Positions 43,612-54,652 are shown, counted from the first letter of the stretch. The stretch: 64,000 bases of DNA from Streptomyces sp. NRRL F-2580 (GCF_000720115.1 NZ_JOIR01000001.1:1-64000); one strand, 5' to 3'. Notes: generated by a model from the sequence alone, not told the origin. A program made the numbers and translations.

Positions 43612-44287
43612 CGGCGAGCGGCCCGTCCTCCGTGCCGATCGCGATGTGCGGGTGCCGGCGCGGGTTCGCCCAGCGCAGGATCGCCCGCATGGCCCGCTCG
43701 GGCACGGACACGCAACCGGCCGTCGCGCCCTTGCCGTTGACGTGCAGGAAGATCCCGGCGCCCCGGCCGCGCACGGGCCGCTCGTAGTTGAAGGCGATGA
43801 GGAGCGCGTGCGCGTACTGCTTCTCGTACGTCACCAGGTGCTCGGCCTCGCCCGGCGCGCAGTCCGCGGGCAGCGGCTCCACCCAGCGGTTGTAGTGGGC
43901 GGACGCGTTGTCCTGGCACCACCAGGAGTCGCCCCGCACCCGCCGGTAGCGGACCTCCGTGCCGGCCGGCGCCCGCCGGATCCCGAAGGCGTACGGGAGT
44001 TCGTACAGGCCCGTCGGTGTGGTACTCGTGCCCTGCGTCCGGGTCGCGCCCTCGGTGAGGCCGTTCGACCCGAAACGGGCGGGCGCGCTCCCGGCCTCGT
44101 GCCAGCCCCGGGACCACCGGTCCCACCAGGTCAGCCGACCGGTGGTGGAACCGGGGGCGGGGGCGACGGCGATGATCAGCTGACTGCCGCCGCCGGTGTC
44201 GGCGAGCCGGGACGGCAGGGGCTCGGGGGCCTGCGGGAGCAGGCTGCTGACGATCAGTGAGCCGGTGACGAGAGCGGTACGCAGCAC
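43598..44287 (-). CDS. Exported L,D-transpeptidase-fold (YkuD-like) protein
   Basis: The 229-residue protein has an N-terminal signal (about 1-22, LRTALVTGSLIVSSLL) and a YkuD-like catalytic domain (about 80-225). The conserved motif is HVNGKGATAGCVSVP, with His182 and the nucleophile Cys192. L,D-transpeptidases cross-link peptidoglycan through meso-DAP residues or attach proteins to it. This short form, without LysM or Ig-like domains, is common in streptomycetes. Two further cysteines (WWCQDN and ADCAP) might form a disulfide. It is the last gene of a leftward run with the split-barrel and HEAT-repeat genes (gaps of 3 and 5 bases). Confidence 0.85.
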   Translation of the reverse strand: MLRTALVTGSLIVSSLLPQAPEPLPSRLADTGGGSQLIIAVAPAPGSTTGRLTWWDRWSRGWHEAGSAPARFGSNGLTEGATRTQGTSTTPTGLYELPYAFGIRRAPAGTEVRYRRVRGDSWWCQDNASAHYNRWVEPLPADCAPGEAEHLVTYEKQYAHALLIAFNYERPVRGRGAGIFLHVNGKGATAGCVSVPERAMRAILRWANPRRHPHIAIGTEDGPLAVTRY

Positions 44288-44290
44288 ATG

Positions 44291-44872
<582 letters not shown>

Positions 44873-44877
44873 GTCGA

Positions 44878-46410
44878 TCAGTATCCTTCCGTCGCGGTTC
44901 CCGTGCGGGGGAGCCCCAGCTGGGAGCGCATCCGCTCCAGGACGTGGTCGCTGAACACTCCGGTGCAGCGGTCCAGCAGGGCGCCGACCTCCGGATCCCG
45001 GACCGGAAGGGCGGGCGGCCGGTAGGGGGACCACAGGCTCCCGAGGCGTTGCCCGGCGAGCACGCGCAGCCCCGCGTCCTCGTCCGTCAGCAGTTCCACG
45101 GAGGCCCGCAGTCCGGGCACGCCGCCCCGGGCGTGCAGGACGCGGTACGCCGCCAGGCGGGTGTGGCGCGGCAGGCCGGGGGCGATGCGGGCCAGCAGCC
45201 AGTCGGCGGGCAGCTGCCCCGCCGAGGCGCGCAGGCTGAGGGAGGCCTCCCGGGCCACGCCCGGCGAGGGGTCGTCCAGCAGCGGCCGCAGCAGCCCGAG
45301 GTCGGTGACGTCCAGGTGGCGCAGCCCGGCGACGGCCGCCGCCCGGACCGCCCCGCAGGGGTGGTCGAGCAGGGCGCGCAGCAGTGGGGCGTCCGCGCGG
45401 CCGGCGCACTCGGCGAAGCCGGTCACGGCGTACCGGGTGATCCGGTCCGGGTCCTCGACCAGTGCGCGGAGGTACGCGTACGGATCGCCCCCGTCCTGGC
45501 GCAGGAGCCAGCGGGCGCAGGCCCGGACCGTTCCGGAGCGGTCGGTGAGGTGGCGCACGGCCTCGGCGGCCCGCCCGGCCCGGCGCAGGGCGGTGACCCC
45601 GGAGGCCCGGACCATCGGGAGGTGGCCGCCCAGCAGGGCGTCGACGGCCGCGTCCGCGTCGGCCCGGTCCGGCGCGTCGCCCGGAGCCCCCGCGGCCAGC
45701 GCAGCCAGGGCGGCGTCGGTCCACAGGGTGCTCGTCACCGCGTCCTGCTCGACGGCGGCCCGCCGGGCCAGTTCCCGTACGCCGAACGACCCGCGGTCGA
45801 GGGTGATCCGGGTGGCGAAGCGCCGGGTCGCCAGGTCCGGGCTCCACCGCAGCCACGCCAGCACGGTGTCTGGCTGCTCGCCGGTGCGGGTGTGCGCGGG
45901 CCGCTCGGCCCGCCACCAGGTCGCGGGCCGGGCCGGCCGCCACCACGGCGCGAGGACGGGGTCCTCGGCGCGCAGGGCGGCCTCGAACCGCTCCAGCGCC
46001 CAGGCGCCCTGCTCCCGCCGGCCCAGCCGCAGGACCAGCGGGGTCAGGTCGGTCAGCGTCCGCGCGGGGTCGGCGGCCAAGGCCTCGCCGAGGATCCGGC
46101 GGGCGCGTTCGCGGACCGCCGGGACCCAGTCGGCACACCGGATCGCGACGAGCGGGAGCGCCGGGTCCGGCCCGTCGAGCGCGGCCTCGCGGATCCGTCC
46201 GTCCCGGTGGCACAGGCGGGTCTCCGGGCGGTCGAAGCACGGCAGCGAGGTGCCGTGGGCGCGGGCCCGGCGGACCTCCTCGTCGAACGCGGTCCAGGCC
46301 GCCGGCCGGTCGGGGAGGCGGACTCCGCCGATCCCGACGCGCCGGCCGCCGAGCAGTCCCGCCGCGGCGGCCCGCCCCTTCTGCGCGTCCTGTCGTTCCC
46401 GGGCACTCAT
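44878..46410 (-). CDS. HEAT-repeat protein
   Basis: The 510-residue protein is rich in Leu, Ala and Arg and contains HEAT/armadillo-like helical repeats, clearest at about 285-430 (VRASGVTALRRAGRAAEAVRHL, ITRYAVTGFAECAGRADAPLLRALLDHP, VRAAAVAGLRHLDVTDLGLLRPLLDDPSPGVAREASLSLRA). Such scaffolds bind proteins, and no catalytic domain is visible. It starts at ATG 46410 and is followed five bases later by the split-barrel gene. It diverges from argG, with 164 bases between starts. Function is unknown. Confidence 0.78.
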   Translation of the reverse strand: MSARERQDAQKGRAAAAGLLGGRRVGIGGVRLPDRPAAWTAFDEEVRRARAHGTSLPCFDRPETRLCHRDGRIREAALDGPDPALPLVAIRCADWVPAVRERARRILGEALAADPARTLTDLTPLVLRLGRREQGAWALERFEAALRAEDPVLAPWWRPARPATWWRAERPAHTRTGEQPDTVLAWLRWSPDLATRRFATRITLDRGSFGVRELARRAAVEQDAVTSTLWTDAALAALAAGAPGDAPDRADADAAVDALLGGHLPMVRASGVTALRRAGRAAEAVRHLTDRSGTVRACARWLLRQDGGDPYAYLRALVEDPDRITRYAVTGFAECAGRADAPLLRALLDHPCGAVRAAAVAGLRHLDVTDLGLLRPLLDDPSPGVAREASLSLRASAGQLPADWLLARIAPGLPRHTRLAAYRVLHARGGVPGLRASVELLTDEDAGLRVLAGQRLGSLWSPYRPPALPVRDPEVGALLDRCTGVFSDHVLERMRSQLGLPRTGTATEGY

Positions 46411-46509
46411 GTTCCTCCCCTGTCCACGCGTACCCGGCGAGCCTAGGCGGTGGCCGGGCCCTCGCGCGCCTCATATTCGCCCTGGTCAGGAGCGTCACGG
46501 TGGGGTCGA

Positions 46510-46560
46510 TTGACGAAACATACGGAGTAGTGCATAGTTATGCCTGTCGTTGAATGCACC
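46510..46560 (+). promoter_or_regulatory. argG promoter and ARG-box-like operator
   Basis: TTGACG (46510-46515) and CATAGT (46533-46538) are spaced by 17 bases. GTGCAT (46530-46535) and ATGCAC (46554-46559) form an inverted repeat that encloses GTTATGCC. The AT-rich TGCATA and TATGC segments resemble the streptomycete ARG box seen upstream of argC. Repression by ArgR with arginine is inferred. Confidence 0.7.
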
Positions 46561-46574
46561 GTAAGGAGAAACCC

Positions 46575-47768
46575 GTGACCGAGCGCGTCGTACTCGCCTA
46601 CTCGGGCGGCCTGGACACCTCCGTCGCCATCGGCTGGATCGCCGAGGAGACGGGCGCCGAGGTCATCGCCGTCGCCGTGGACGTCGGCCAGGGCGGCGAG
46701 GACCTGGACGTCATCCGCAAGCGCGCGCTCGACTGCGGTGCGGTCGAGGCCGAGGTCGCCGACGCGTCGGACGAGTTCGCCAACGAGTACTGCCTCCCGG
46801 CGATCAAGGCGAACGCCCTCTACATGGACCGGTACCCGCTGGTCTCGGCGCTCTCCCGGCCGGCCATCGTCAAGCACCTGGTCGCCGCCGCCAAGAAGCA
46901 CGGCGCCACGACCGTCGCCCACGGCTGCACCGGCAAGGGCAACGACCAGGTCCGCTTCGAGGCGGGCATCGTCGCCCTCGCCCCGGACCTCAAGTGCATC
47001 GCCCCCGTCCGTGACTACGCGATGACCCGCGACAAGGCGATCGCCTTCTGCGAGGAGAAGCAGCTCCCGATCGCGACCACCAAGAAGTCCCCGTACTCCA
47101 TCGACCAGAACGTCTTCGGGCGCGCCGTCGAGACGGGCTTCCTGGAGGACATCTGGAACGCCCCGATCGAGGACATCTACGAGTACACCTCGAACCCGGC
47201 CCTGCCGCGCGAGGCCGACGAGGTCGTCATCTCCTTCAAGGAGGGCGTCCCGGTCGCCATCGATGGCAAGCCCGTCACCGTGCTCCAGGCGATCCAGCAG
47301 CTCAACGACCGGGCCGGCGCCCAGGGCATCGGCCGGATCGACATCGTCGAGGACCGTCTCGTGGGCATCAAGTCCCGCGAGGTGTACGAGGCCCCGGGTG
47401 CGATCGCGCTGATCACCGCCCACCAGGAGCTGGAGAACGTCACCGTCGAGCGCGAGCTGGCCCGCTACAAGCGGCAGGTCGAGCAGCGCTGGGGCGAGAT
47501 GGTCTACGACGGCCTGTGGTTCTCCCCGCTCAAGCGGGCGCTGGACGGCTTCATCAACGAGGCCAACCAGCACGTCACCGGTGACATCCGGATGACGCTG
47601 CACGGCGGGCGCGCCGTCGTCACCGGCCGGAGGTCGGACGAGTCGCTCTACGACTTCAACCTCGCGACCTATGACTCGGGCGACACCTTCGACCAGTCCA
47701 AGGCGCAGGGCTTCATCGAGATCTTCGGCCTCTCCTCGAAGATCGCGGCGCGGCGCGACCTCGCCTGA
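46575..47768 (+). CDS. argG: Argininosuccinate synthase
   Basis: The 397-residue enzyme joins citrulline and aspartate with ATP, the penultimate step of arginine synthesis. The N-type ATP pyrophosphatase P-loop AYSGGLDTS is at residues 8-16, followed by [13 protein letters not shown] and the citrulline-binding [12 protein letters not shown]. Its GTG start at 46575 lies behind AAGGAG, and it has its own promoter and ARG-box-like site. A hairpin separates it from argH. Length and motifs are normal. Confidence 0.97.
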   Translation: MTERVVLAYSGGLDTSVAIGWIAEETGAEVIAVAVDVGQGGEDLDVIRKRALDCGAVEAEVADASDEFANEYCLPAIKANALYMDRYPLVSALSRPAIVKHLVAAAKKHGATTVAHGCTGKGNDQVRFEAGIVALAPDLKCIAPVRDYAMTRDKAIAFCEEKQLPIATTKKSPYSIDQNVFGRAVETGFLEDIWNAPIEDIYEYTSNPALPREADEVVISFKEGVPVAIDGKPVTVLQAIQQLNDRAGAQGIGRIDIVEDRLVGIKSREVYEAPGAIALITAHQELENVTVERELARYKRQVEQRWGEMVYDGLWFSPLKRALDGFINEANQHVTGDIRMTLHGGRAVVTGRRSDESLYDFNLATYDSGDTFDQSKAQGFIEIFGLSSKIAARRDLA

Positions 47769-47786
47769 CCGTTCAGCAGTACGTGA

Positions 47787-47820
47787 CCGCCTCCCCGTTT
47801 CCTCCGCGGCGGGGAGGCGG
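47787..47820 (+). terminator. Terminator between argG and argH
   Basis: CCGCCTCCCCG (47787-47797) pairs perfectly with CGGGGAGGCGG (47810-47820) around a 12-base loop, followed by TTTC. It should end most argG transcripts, so argH needs its own promoter. Confidence 0.8.
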
Positions 47821-47834
47821 TTTCACATCCAGAA

Positions 47835-47856
47835 GCATGCCGTACATGCCATGCAG
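47835..47856 (+). promoter_or_regulatory. ARG-box-like operator before argH
   Basis: GCATGCCGTACATGCCATGCA contains repeated CATGC half-sites in both orientations, 19 bases before the argH start, directly after the argG terminator. It resembles the sites before argC and argG. ArgR binding is inferred. I see no convincing -35/-10 pair. Confidence 0.6.
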
Positions 47857-47862
47857 TCTTGA

Positions 47863-49302
<1,440 letters not shown>

Positions 49303-49331
49303 CCGACGAGCGGTGGTCCCGAGCGCGGCCG

Positions 49332-49363
49332 GGGGCGGGGGAGCGGATGGGCTCCCCCGCCCC
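49332..49363 (+). terminator. Terminator after argH
   Basis: Twelve perfect base pairs (49332-49343 with 49352-49363; GGGGCGGGGGAG/CTCCCCCGCCCC) close an eight-base loop, 30 bases after the stop codon. Confidence 0.85.
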
Positions 49364-49421
49364 TTCGGCGTTACAGGCAGACGGCGGTGATCGAGAACGG
49401 CCGCGGGCAGCGGTGATCGAA

Positions 49422-49955
49422 TCACCATGCGCGTCCGTCCGGCTGTGGAGCCGCCCATGCGGCCAGGGCGTCGAAGTCCTCGCGGACCAGGCCGATCCGC
49501 TCGTCGATCCGCAGCAGCAGCGCGTGCGCCGGGTGGTGGCGCTCGACGTACTCGCGGTCCATGGCCCCGATGTCGTCGTCGATCCACGCGAAGGGCCGCT
49601 CGCCCGCGTATTCGAGGATGTACTGCGTCTTCCAGAAGGTGCCGCGCGGCGCCCGGCCGTGCATCGACGGCCAGTCGATGAACGGCAGCCGGGGCAGGCC
49701 GAGGTGGGGGCCTATCCAGTCGTTCGCCTCGTCCTTCCAGGTCGTGGCCCACACCAGTTCGTACGCGTCCGCCAGGGCGAGCAGTTCCTCCCCGTGGGCG
49801 GGATTCAGCCAGACCCGCAACGGCTTCGCGCTCTCCGCCTCACGCCAGCCCGTCGGCCGCATCCGGTGGGTGGTGTAGCCCTCGGGGCGGCGCTGGGCCT
49901 TGGCCGCGTAGGGGTTCAGTGGTCCGTCGACGTCGATCAGCAGGAGTGGCTTCAT
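49422..49955 (-). CDS. HAD-like hydrolase domain protein
   Basis: The 177-residue protein starts MKPLLLIDVDGPLNPYAA, a HAD-type motif I with DVDG. It continues with LVWATTWKDEAN (the motif II position) and FAWIDDDIGAMDREYVE (the acidic motif). The short cap region suggests a HAD domain of the type linked to RNA repair proteins (HAD_SAK_2-like). The substrate is unknown. ATG 49955 is chosen because the longer open frame would overlap the divergent TetR promoter. It diverges from the TetR gene, with 90 bases between starts that include the palindromic operator. Confidence 0.75.
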   Translation of the reverse strand: MKPLLLIDVDGPLNPYAAKAQRRPEGYTTHRMRPTGWREAESAKPLRVWLNPAHGEELLALADAYELVWATTWKDEANDWIGPHLGLPRLPFIDWPSMHGRAPRGTFWKTQYILEYAGERPFAWIDDDIGAMDREYVERHHPAHALLLRIDERIGLVREDFDALAAWAAPQPDGRAW

Positions 49956-50004
49956 CACGGCAGGATTCCGTTCCGGCCGCCCTAGGGCAGCGCATTTTTC
50001 GAGC

Positions 50005-50030
50005 CGAATGAGACATTGACGTCTCATTCG
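50005..50030. promoter_or_regulatory. Perfect palindromic operator of the TetR/MFS pair
   Basis: CGAATGAGAC (50005-50014) and GTCTCATTCG (50021-50030) are exact reverse complements separated by ATTGAC. A further half-site, GTCTCAT, occurs at 50041-50047 over the start codon. TATGCT at 50034-50039 is a -10-like element seven bases before ATG 50046. A TetR dimer bound here would block transcription of its own gene and of the efflux pump. Confidence 0.75.
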
Positions 50031-50045
50031 GGGTATGCTTGTCTC

Positions 50046-50597
50046 ATGGCCATGGATCGTGACCAGGTGCTCCGCGACGCGGCCGCCCTGCTCTCCCGCA
50101 AATCGACCGCCACGATGGACGAGGTCGCCCGCGCCGCCGGAATCGGGCGCGCGACCCTCCACCGGCACTTCGCCGGGCGCGACGCCCTCGTACGGGCCCT
50201 CGAAGAGCTCGGCATCCGGGAGTTCGAGGTGGCGTTCGACAACGCCCGCCTCGACGAGGGCACGGCCGTGGAGGCGCTCAGACGCCTCGTCGCCGAAGCC
50301 GAGCCCAACGCCGAACTGCTGGCCTTCCTCGTCACCGAGAACCAGCTCTTCGAAGGCGACCAGATCAACGAGGGATGGTCCCGGCTCGACGCCCGCGTCA
50401 CCGCCCTGTTCCGGCGCGGCCAGGAAGAGGGCGACATCCGGATCGACCTGAGCCCCGCATGGCTGACCGAGGCCCTCTACGGCCTCATCGGCAGTTGCGC
50501 CTGGGCCGTCATGGACGGCCGGGTCGCCGCCAAGGACTTTCAGTACATGATCATCGAGCTGCTGCTCGGTGGCGCCAGACGGAGTGTGGAGAAATGA
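50046..50597 (+). CDS. TetR-family transcriptional repressor
   Basis: The 183-residue regulator has an N-terminal helix-turn-helix (about 8-50, with TMDEVARAAGIGRATLHRHFAGRDALVRAL) and a helical ligand-binding domain. It overlaps the MFS gene by four bases (ATGA), so it almost certainly represses that efflux pump and itself through the operator at 50005-50030. ATG 50046 is chosen because the DNA-binding domain begins there. No Shine-Dalgarno sequence is present and a -10 element is seven bases away, so the message is probably leaderless. The inducer is likely to be a pump substrate. Confidence 0.9.
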   Translation: MAMDRDQVLRDAAALLSRKSTATMDEVARAAGIGRATLHRHFAGRDALVRALEELGIREFEVAFDNARLDEGTAVEALRRLVAEAEPNAELLAFLVTENQLFEGDQINEGWSRLDARVTALFRRGQEEGDIRIDLSPAWLTEALYGLIGSCAWAVMDGRVAAKDFQYMIIELLLGGARRSVEK

Positions 50598-52138
50598 GCC
50601 GTACCGAACAGCTGAGCAGGCGGACGGGGACGGAGGAGAAGAGCAGGGGACGCTGGCTCGCGCTCTCCGTGCTCGTCCTGGCCGTGCTGCTGGTCGCGGT
50701 CGACGCCACCGTACTCGGCCTCGCCACCCCCTCCCTCAGCGAGGACCTCAAGCCGTCCGGCACCCAGCTGCTGTGGATAGGCGACATCTACTCCTTCGTC
50801 ATCGCCGGACTCCTGGTGTCGATGGGCAGCCTCGGCGACCGCATCGGCCGAAAGAAGCTGCTCCTCGTCGGCGCCACCGCCTTCGGCGCCGTCTCGGTCC
50901 TCAACGCCTACGCCACCAGCCCCGAGATGATGATCGTCGCCCGGGCCCTGCTCGGCGTGGCCGGCGCCACCCTGATGCCGTCCACCCTCGCGCTGATCCG
51001 CAACATCTTCCACGACCCCAAGGAGCGCAGCCTCGCCATCGGCATCTGGGGCGCCACCGCCTCGGCCGGCGCGGCCGTCGGCCCCGTCGTCGGCGGAGCC
51101 CTGCTCCAGCACTTCTGGTGGGGCTCGGTCTTCCTCATCAACCTGCCCGTGATGATCGCCCTGGTCCTCGTCGGCATCAAGCTGCTGCCGGAGTCCAAGA
51201 ACCCGGTCGCCGGCCCCTGGGACCTGGTCAGCGTCGGCCTCTCCCTCGTCGGCGTCATCAGCGTGGTCTACGCCGTCAAGGAAGTCGCCACCCACGGCCT
51301 GACCTGGGAGGTCGTGGCCACCGCCGGGCTCGGCGCGGGCGCCCTGTACGCCTTCGTCCGCCGCCAGTTCACCCTGCCGTCCCCGCTGCTCGACATGCGG
51401 CTCTTCAAGCACCGCGGCTTCTCCGGCGCGGTCCTCGCCGACCTGCTCACCGTCTTCGGCCTATCCGGACTGGTCTTCTTCCTCTCGCAGTTCCTCCAGC
51501 TCGTGCAGGGCCGCGGCCCGCTGGAGGCCAGCCTCGCCGAACTGCCCGCCGCTGTCGGCGCGGTGGTCACCGGCCTGATCGCGGGCAGGTACGCCCGCAA
51601 GTACTCCGTACGGTCCGTCGTGGCCGGCGGCCTCGCCGCCATCGGCCTGGCCCTGGCCGTCCTGACCGTGATCCACAAGGAGAGCGGCTACCCGGTGCTC
51701 GGCGCGGCGCTGCTCGTCGTCGGCCTCGGCGCCGGCTTCTCCTTCACCGTCACCGCCGACGTCATCCTCTCCAGCGTGCCCAAGGAGCAGGCCGGTTCGG
51801 CCTCCGCCGTCTCCGAGACCGCGTACGAACTCGGCGCCGCCCTCGGCATCGCCCTGCTCGGCTCCGTCGTCACCGGCGTCTACCAGGGCTTCACCGCCCC
51901 GGCCGGCGCCGCGGGGCCGGTGGCCGACGCCGCGCACGAGTCCCTCGGCGGGGCCGTCGAAGCCGCCAGGTCACTGGACCCGGCCACCGCCACGCAGATG
52001 GTGGACGCCGCCCAGGACGCCTTCGTCGACGGCCTGCGTCTCGCCTCCGGCGTCGGTGCCGCCGTACTGCTGGCCACCGCCGCGGCCGCCTGGTTCCTGC
52101 TGAAGGGCCAGCGGCTCCAGGACGGCATCGAGCACTGA
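50594..52138 (+). CDS. DHA2-family MFS multidrug efflux transporter
   Basis: The 514-residue membrane protein has 14 predicted helices and the DHA2 signatures. These are VLLVAVDATVLGLATPSLSEDL at helix 1, GDRIGRKKLLLVG between helices 2 and 3, and GATASAGAAVGPVVGGALLQHFWWGSVFLINLP at helix 5 and beyond. It resembles quaternary ammonium and dye exporters such as SmvA, LfrA and QacA, which use the proton gradient. The coupled TetR repressor and palindromic operator support an inducible drug pump. Substrate range cannot be read from the sequence. Confidence 0.9.
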   Translation: MSRTEQLSRRTGTEEKSRGRWLALSVLVLAVLLVAVDATVLGLATPSLSEDLKPSGTQLLWIGDIYSFVIAGLLVSMGSLGDRIGRKKLLLVGATAFGAVSVLNAYATSPEMMIVARALLGVAGATLMPSTLALIRNIFHDPKERSLAIGIWGATASAGAAVGPVVGGALLQHFWWGSVFLINLPVMIALVLVGIKLLPESKNPVAGPWDLVSVGLSLVGVISVVYAVKEVATHGLTWEVVATAGLGAGALYAFVRRQFTLPSPLLDMRLFKHRGFSGAVLADLLTVFGLSGLVFFLSQFLQLVQGRGPLEASLAELPAAVGAVVTGLIAGRYARKYSVRSVVAGGLAAIGLALAVLTVIHKESGYPVLGAALLVVGLGAGFSFTVTADVILSSVPKEQAGSASAVSETAYELGAALGIALLGSVVTGVYQGFTAPAGAAGPVADAAHESLGGAVEAARSLDPATATQMVDAAQDAFVDGLRLASGVGAAVLLATAAAAWFLLKGQRLQDGIEH

Positions 52139-52207
52139 CGCCCCGCCAGCGGGTGGTGTCCCGGCCGTGGTTGACAGTCCGTCGAACCGCGGGACACCAT
52201 CCCGGCG

Positions 52208-53683
52208 ATGGAGATCAACGACCTGACCCCGGCCGAGCGCCGCATATGGGACGCCTTCCCGCGCGGCGAGGGCGTCGACTTCCGCGAACAGCCCGACGAC
52301 AGCTCCGTGGACGGAGCCGGCTGGGGGCCGGACCGGACCGTCCGCGCCGAGGTGCTGCGCGCCCTGCTGCTGGGCGCCGGCCGCGTCGAGGAGGGCCGGG
52401 TCGCCGGACTCAAGGTCAAGGGCGCGAAGATCGTCGGGAAGCTCGACCTGCGGTACGCCGTCGTCGACCATCCCATCCGGCTGCGCGACTGCTGGTTCGA
52501 GCGCAAACCCCTGCTGTACGGCGCCCAGTTGCGCGCCCTCGTGCTCGGCTACTCCACCCTCCCCGGCCTCACCGCGGCCACCCTGCGCGTCGACGTGGTC
52601 CTGCGGCTCTCCTGCTGCCGGATCACGGGCCCCGTCCGCCTGCAGGGTGCCAGGATCTCCGGCGGACTCTTCCTCCAGGGGGCGGTGATCGGCCCCTCGG
52701 CCGGTGAGGAGGCGGACGAGCCGGCGCTCCAGCTCAACCACGTCGACATCGGCACGGACATCATCGCCATGGACCTCACCGTCCACGGCCAGACGCGCAT
52801 GAACGGAGCCACCGTCGGCGGCCAGGTCAACCTCAACGAGTCCCGCCTGCTCGCCCCCGGCGGCATCGCCCTGCACGCCGAGAACCTCAGCGTCGGCACC
52901 GACCTGCGGGGTCACCGGCTGGAGGCCCGCGGCCTGGTCAACCTCACGGGCTCGCGCATACCGGGCCAGCTCTACCTCAGCCGCGCCGTCTTCGACAACC
53001 CCGACGGGATCGCCCTGCGCGCCTCCAGCTGTGTCGTCGGCGAGGTGTGGCTGAGGCACTGCGAGACCCTCCGGGGCGGGGTGAACCTGCGGCGCTCCCA
53101 GTTCGACATGCTGCACATGCAGCCCGAAACCTGGCCGGAAACGATCCGCATCGACGGGCTCACCTACCGCACGCTCGCCCCGCACCTGCCCGCGGAGGAG
53201 CGGCTGCCCGCTCTGGAGCGCGAGGAGTCGGGGTACGTCCCGTACGCCTACGAACAGCTCGCCGCGGCCTACCGTACGGCGGGCGACGAGCCGGCCGCCC
53301 GCACGGTGCTGCTCGCCAAGCTGCGCAGGCACCGCCGCACCCTGCCCCGGCCCGCCCGGCTCTGGGGGCTGCTCCAGGACGTCACCGTCGGCTACGGCTT
53401 CCGGCCGCTGCGCGCGGCGGGCTGGCTGCTGGCGCTGCTGCTGACCGGGACGATCGCCTACTCGCTCGCCCCGCCCCGCCCGCTCAAGCAGGGCGAGGCG
53501 CCGGACTTCAACGCGGTCTTCTACACGATCGACCTGATGCTGCCGATCATCGGCTTCGGGCAGGAGTCCGCCTACGCGCCGAGCGGCTGGTACCAGTGGT
53601 TGTCGTACCTGCTGATCGTGACCGGCTGGATCCTCGCCACCACCACGGCGGCGGGCGTCAGCCGGTCACTCCAGCGGCAGTAG
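52208..53683 (+). CDS. Beta-helix (pentapeptide-like) protein with C-terminal membrane domain
   Basis: The 491-residue protein has a long region (about 60-320) of irregular pentapeptide-like repeats with hydrophobic/polar alternation (VRLQGARISGGLFLQGAVIG, VHGQTRMNGATVGGQVNLNESRLLA, VNLTGSRIPGQLYLSRAVFDN, GGVNLRRSQFDM). This suggests a right-handed beta-helix. A helical TPR-like linker follows, then two membrane helices (about 407-425 and 465-485). The C-terminal segment with YTIDLMLPIIGFG resembles an ion-channel-like pore region. Similar large proteins are annotated as membrane-associated oxidoreductases in Streptomyces, but no catalytic motif is visible. ATG 52208 is the start. Confidence 0.7.
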   Translation: MEINDLTPAERRIWDAFPRGEGVDFREQPDDSSVDGAGWGPDRTVRAEVLRALLLGAGRVEEGRVAGLKVKGAKIVGKLDLRYAVVDHPIRLRDCWFERKPLLYGAQLRALVLGYSTLPGLTAATLRVDVVLRLSCCRITGPVRLQGARISGGLFLQGAVIGPSAGEEADEPALQLNHVDIGTDIIAMDLTVHGQTRMNGATVGGQVNLNESRLLAPGGIALHAENLSVGTDLRGHRLEARGLVNLTGSRIPGQLYLSRAVFDNPDGIALRASSCVVGEVWLRHCETLRGGVNLRRSQFDMLHMQPETWPETIRIDGLTYRTLAPHLPAEERLPALEREESGYVPYAYEQLAAAYRTAGDEPAARTVLLAKLRRHRRTLPRPARLWGLLQDVTVGYGFRPLRAAGWLLALLLTGTIAYSLAPPRPLKQGEAPDFNAVFYTIDLMLPIIGFGQESAYAPSGWYQWLSYLLIVTGWILATTTAAGVSRSLQRQ

Positions 53684-53696
53684 GAACGACGGGGGA

Positions 53697-54368
53697 CTAC
53701 GCGGCCTTCGCCTTGGTGGCGTACATGTCCACGTACTCCTGGCCCGAGAGCCGCATGACCTCGGCCATCACGGAGTCGGTGACGGCGCGCAGCACGTAGC
53801 GGTCGCGGTCCATGCCCTCGTAGCGGGAGAACTCCATCGGCTCGCCGAAGCGGACGGTCACCCGGCCCGGGCGCGGCATGCCGGCGCCGCCGGGCTGGAG
53901 CTTGTCGGTGCCGATCATCGCGAACGGCACCACGGGGGCGCCGGTCATCAGGGTCAGGCGGGCGATGCCGGTGCGGCCGCGGTAGAGGCGGCCGTCGGGG
54001 GAGCGGGTGCCCTCGGGGTAGATGCCGAAGATCTTGCCCTCTTCGAGGATCCGGCGGCCGGTCATCAGGGCCGCGACTCCGCCGTTGGCGCCGTCACGGT
54101 CGACGGGGATCATGCCGGAGCCGGTGAAGAACCAGGCCATCGCGCGGCCCTTGATGCCCTTGCCCGTCACGTACTCGTCCTTGCCGATGAAGTGGACCGT
54201 ACGGTCACACACCAGCGGAAGGATCATGGAGTCGATGAAGGTGAGGTGGTTGCCCGCCAGGATCACCGGGCCGTCGCCGGGGATGTTCTCGATGCCCTCC
54301 ACACGGGTGCGGAACATCATGCGCATGACCGGTCCGACAGTGGCTTTGATGAGGCGCGTACGGAACAA
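53697..54368 (-). CDS. 1-acyl-sn-glycerol-3-phosphate acyltransferase-like (PlsC family)
   Basis: The 223-residue enzyme has the acyltransferase motifs NHLTFID (residues 40-46, the NHx4D box), EGTRS (119-123) and GAPVVPFAMIGTDKL. It probably acylates lysophosphatidic acid or a related lipid at the membrane. I prefer the TTG start at 54368 because GGAGGG lies six bases before it and the family sequence (FRTRLIKATVGPVMR) begins there. A GTG at 54413 gives 15 more residues without a ribosome site. It converges on the beta-helix gene and is divergent from the phosphodiesterase gene, with 284 bases between starts. Confidence 0.85.
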   Translation of the reverse strand: MFRTRLIKATVGPVMRMMFRTRVEGIENIPGDGPVILAGNHLTFIDSMILPLVCDRTVHFIGKDEYVTGKGIKGRAMAWFFTGSGMIPVDRDGANGGVAALMTGRRILEEGKIFGIYPEGTRSPDGRLYRGRTGIARLTLMTGAPVVPFAMIGTDKLQPGGAGMPRPGRVTVRFGEPMEFSRYEGMDRDRYVLRAVTDSVMAEVMRLSGQEYVDMYATKAKAA

Positions 54369-54652
54369 CGTGGGCCCTCCGGCATCGAAAAGCGGTTCTG
54401 GCACCCACCACACGACGGTGGTGCAGGTGAGGACGATACTCGCGGGTCACGTCCGAGCGCACATCGGGTTCACGTGTCGGATACGGAGTGTTGACACAGG
54501 TTTCCGCCAAGTTCCCCGGATGTGCCGTCGCCGCACCCCCTCCGGCCACCGCGTTTTGCCTACCATCGGCAGGCCGGTCACGGGCCGCGAGATGCCGGGA
54601 CATCAGAGATCCCGGGACCGCGGGCCCGTCACGACGACGAGGAGTGGCACTC

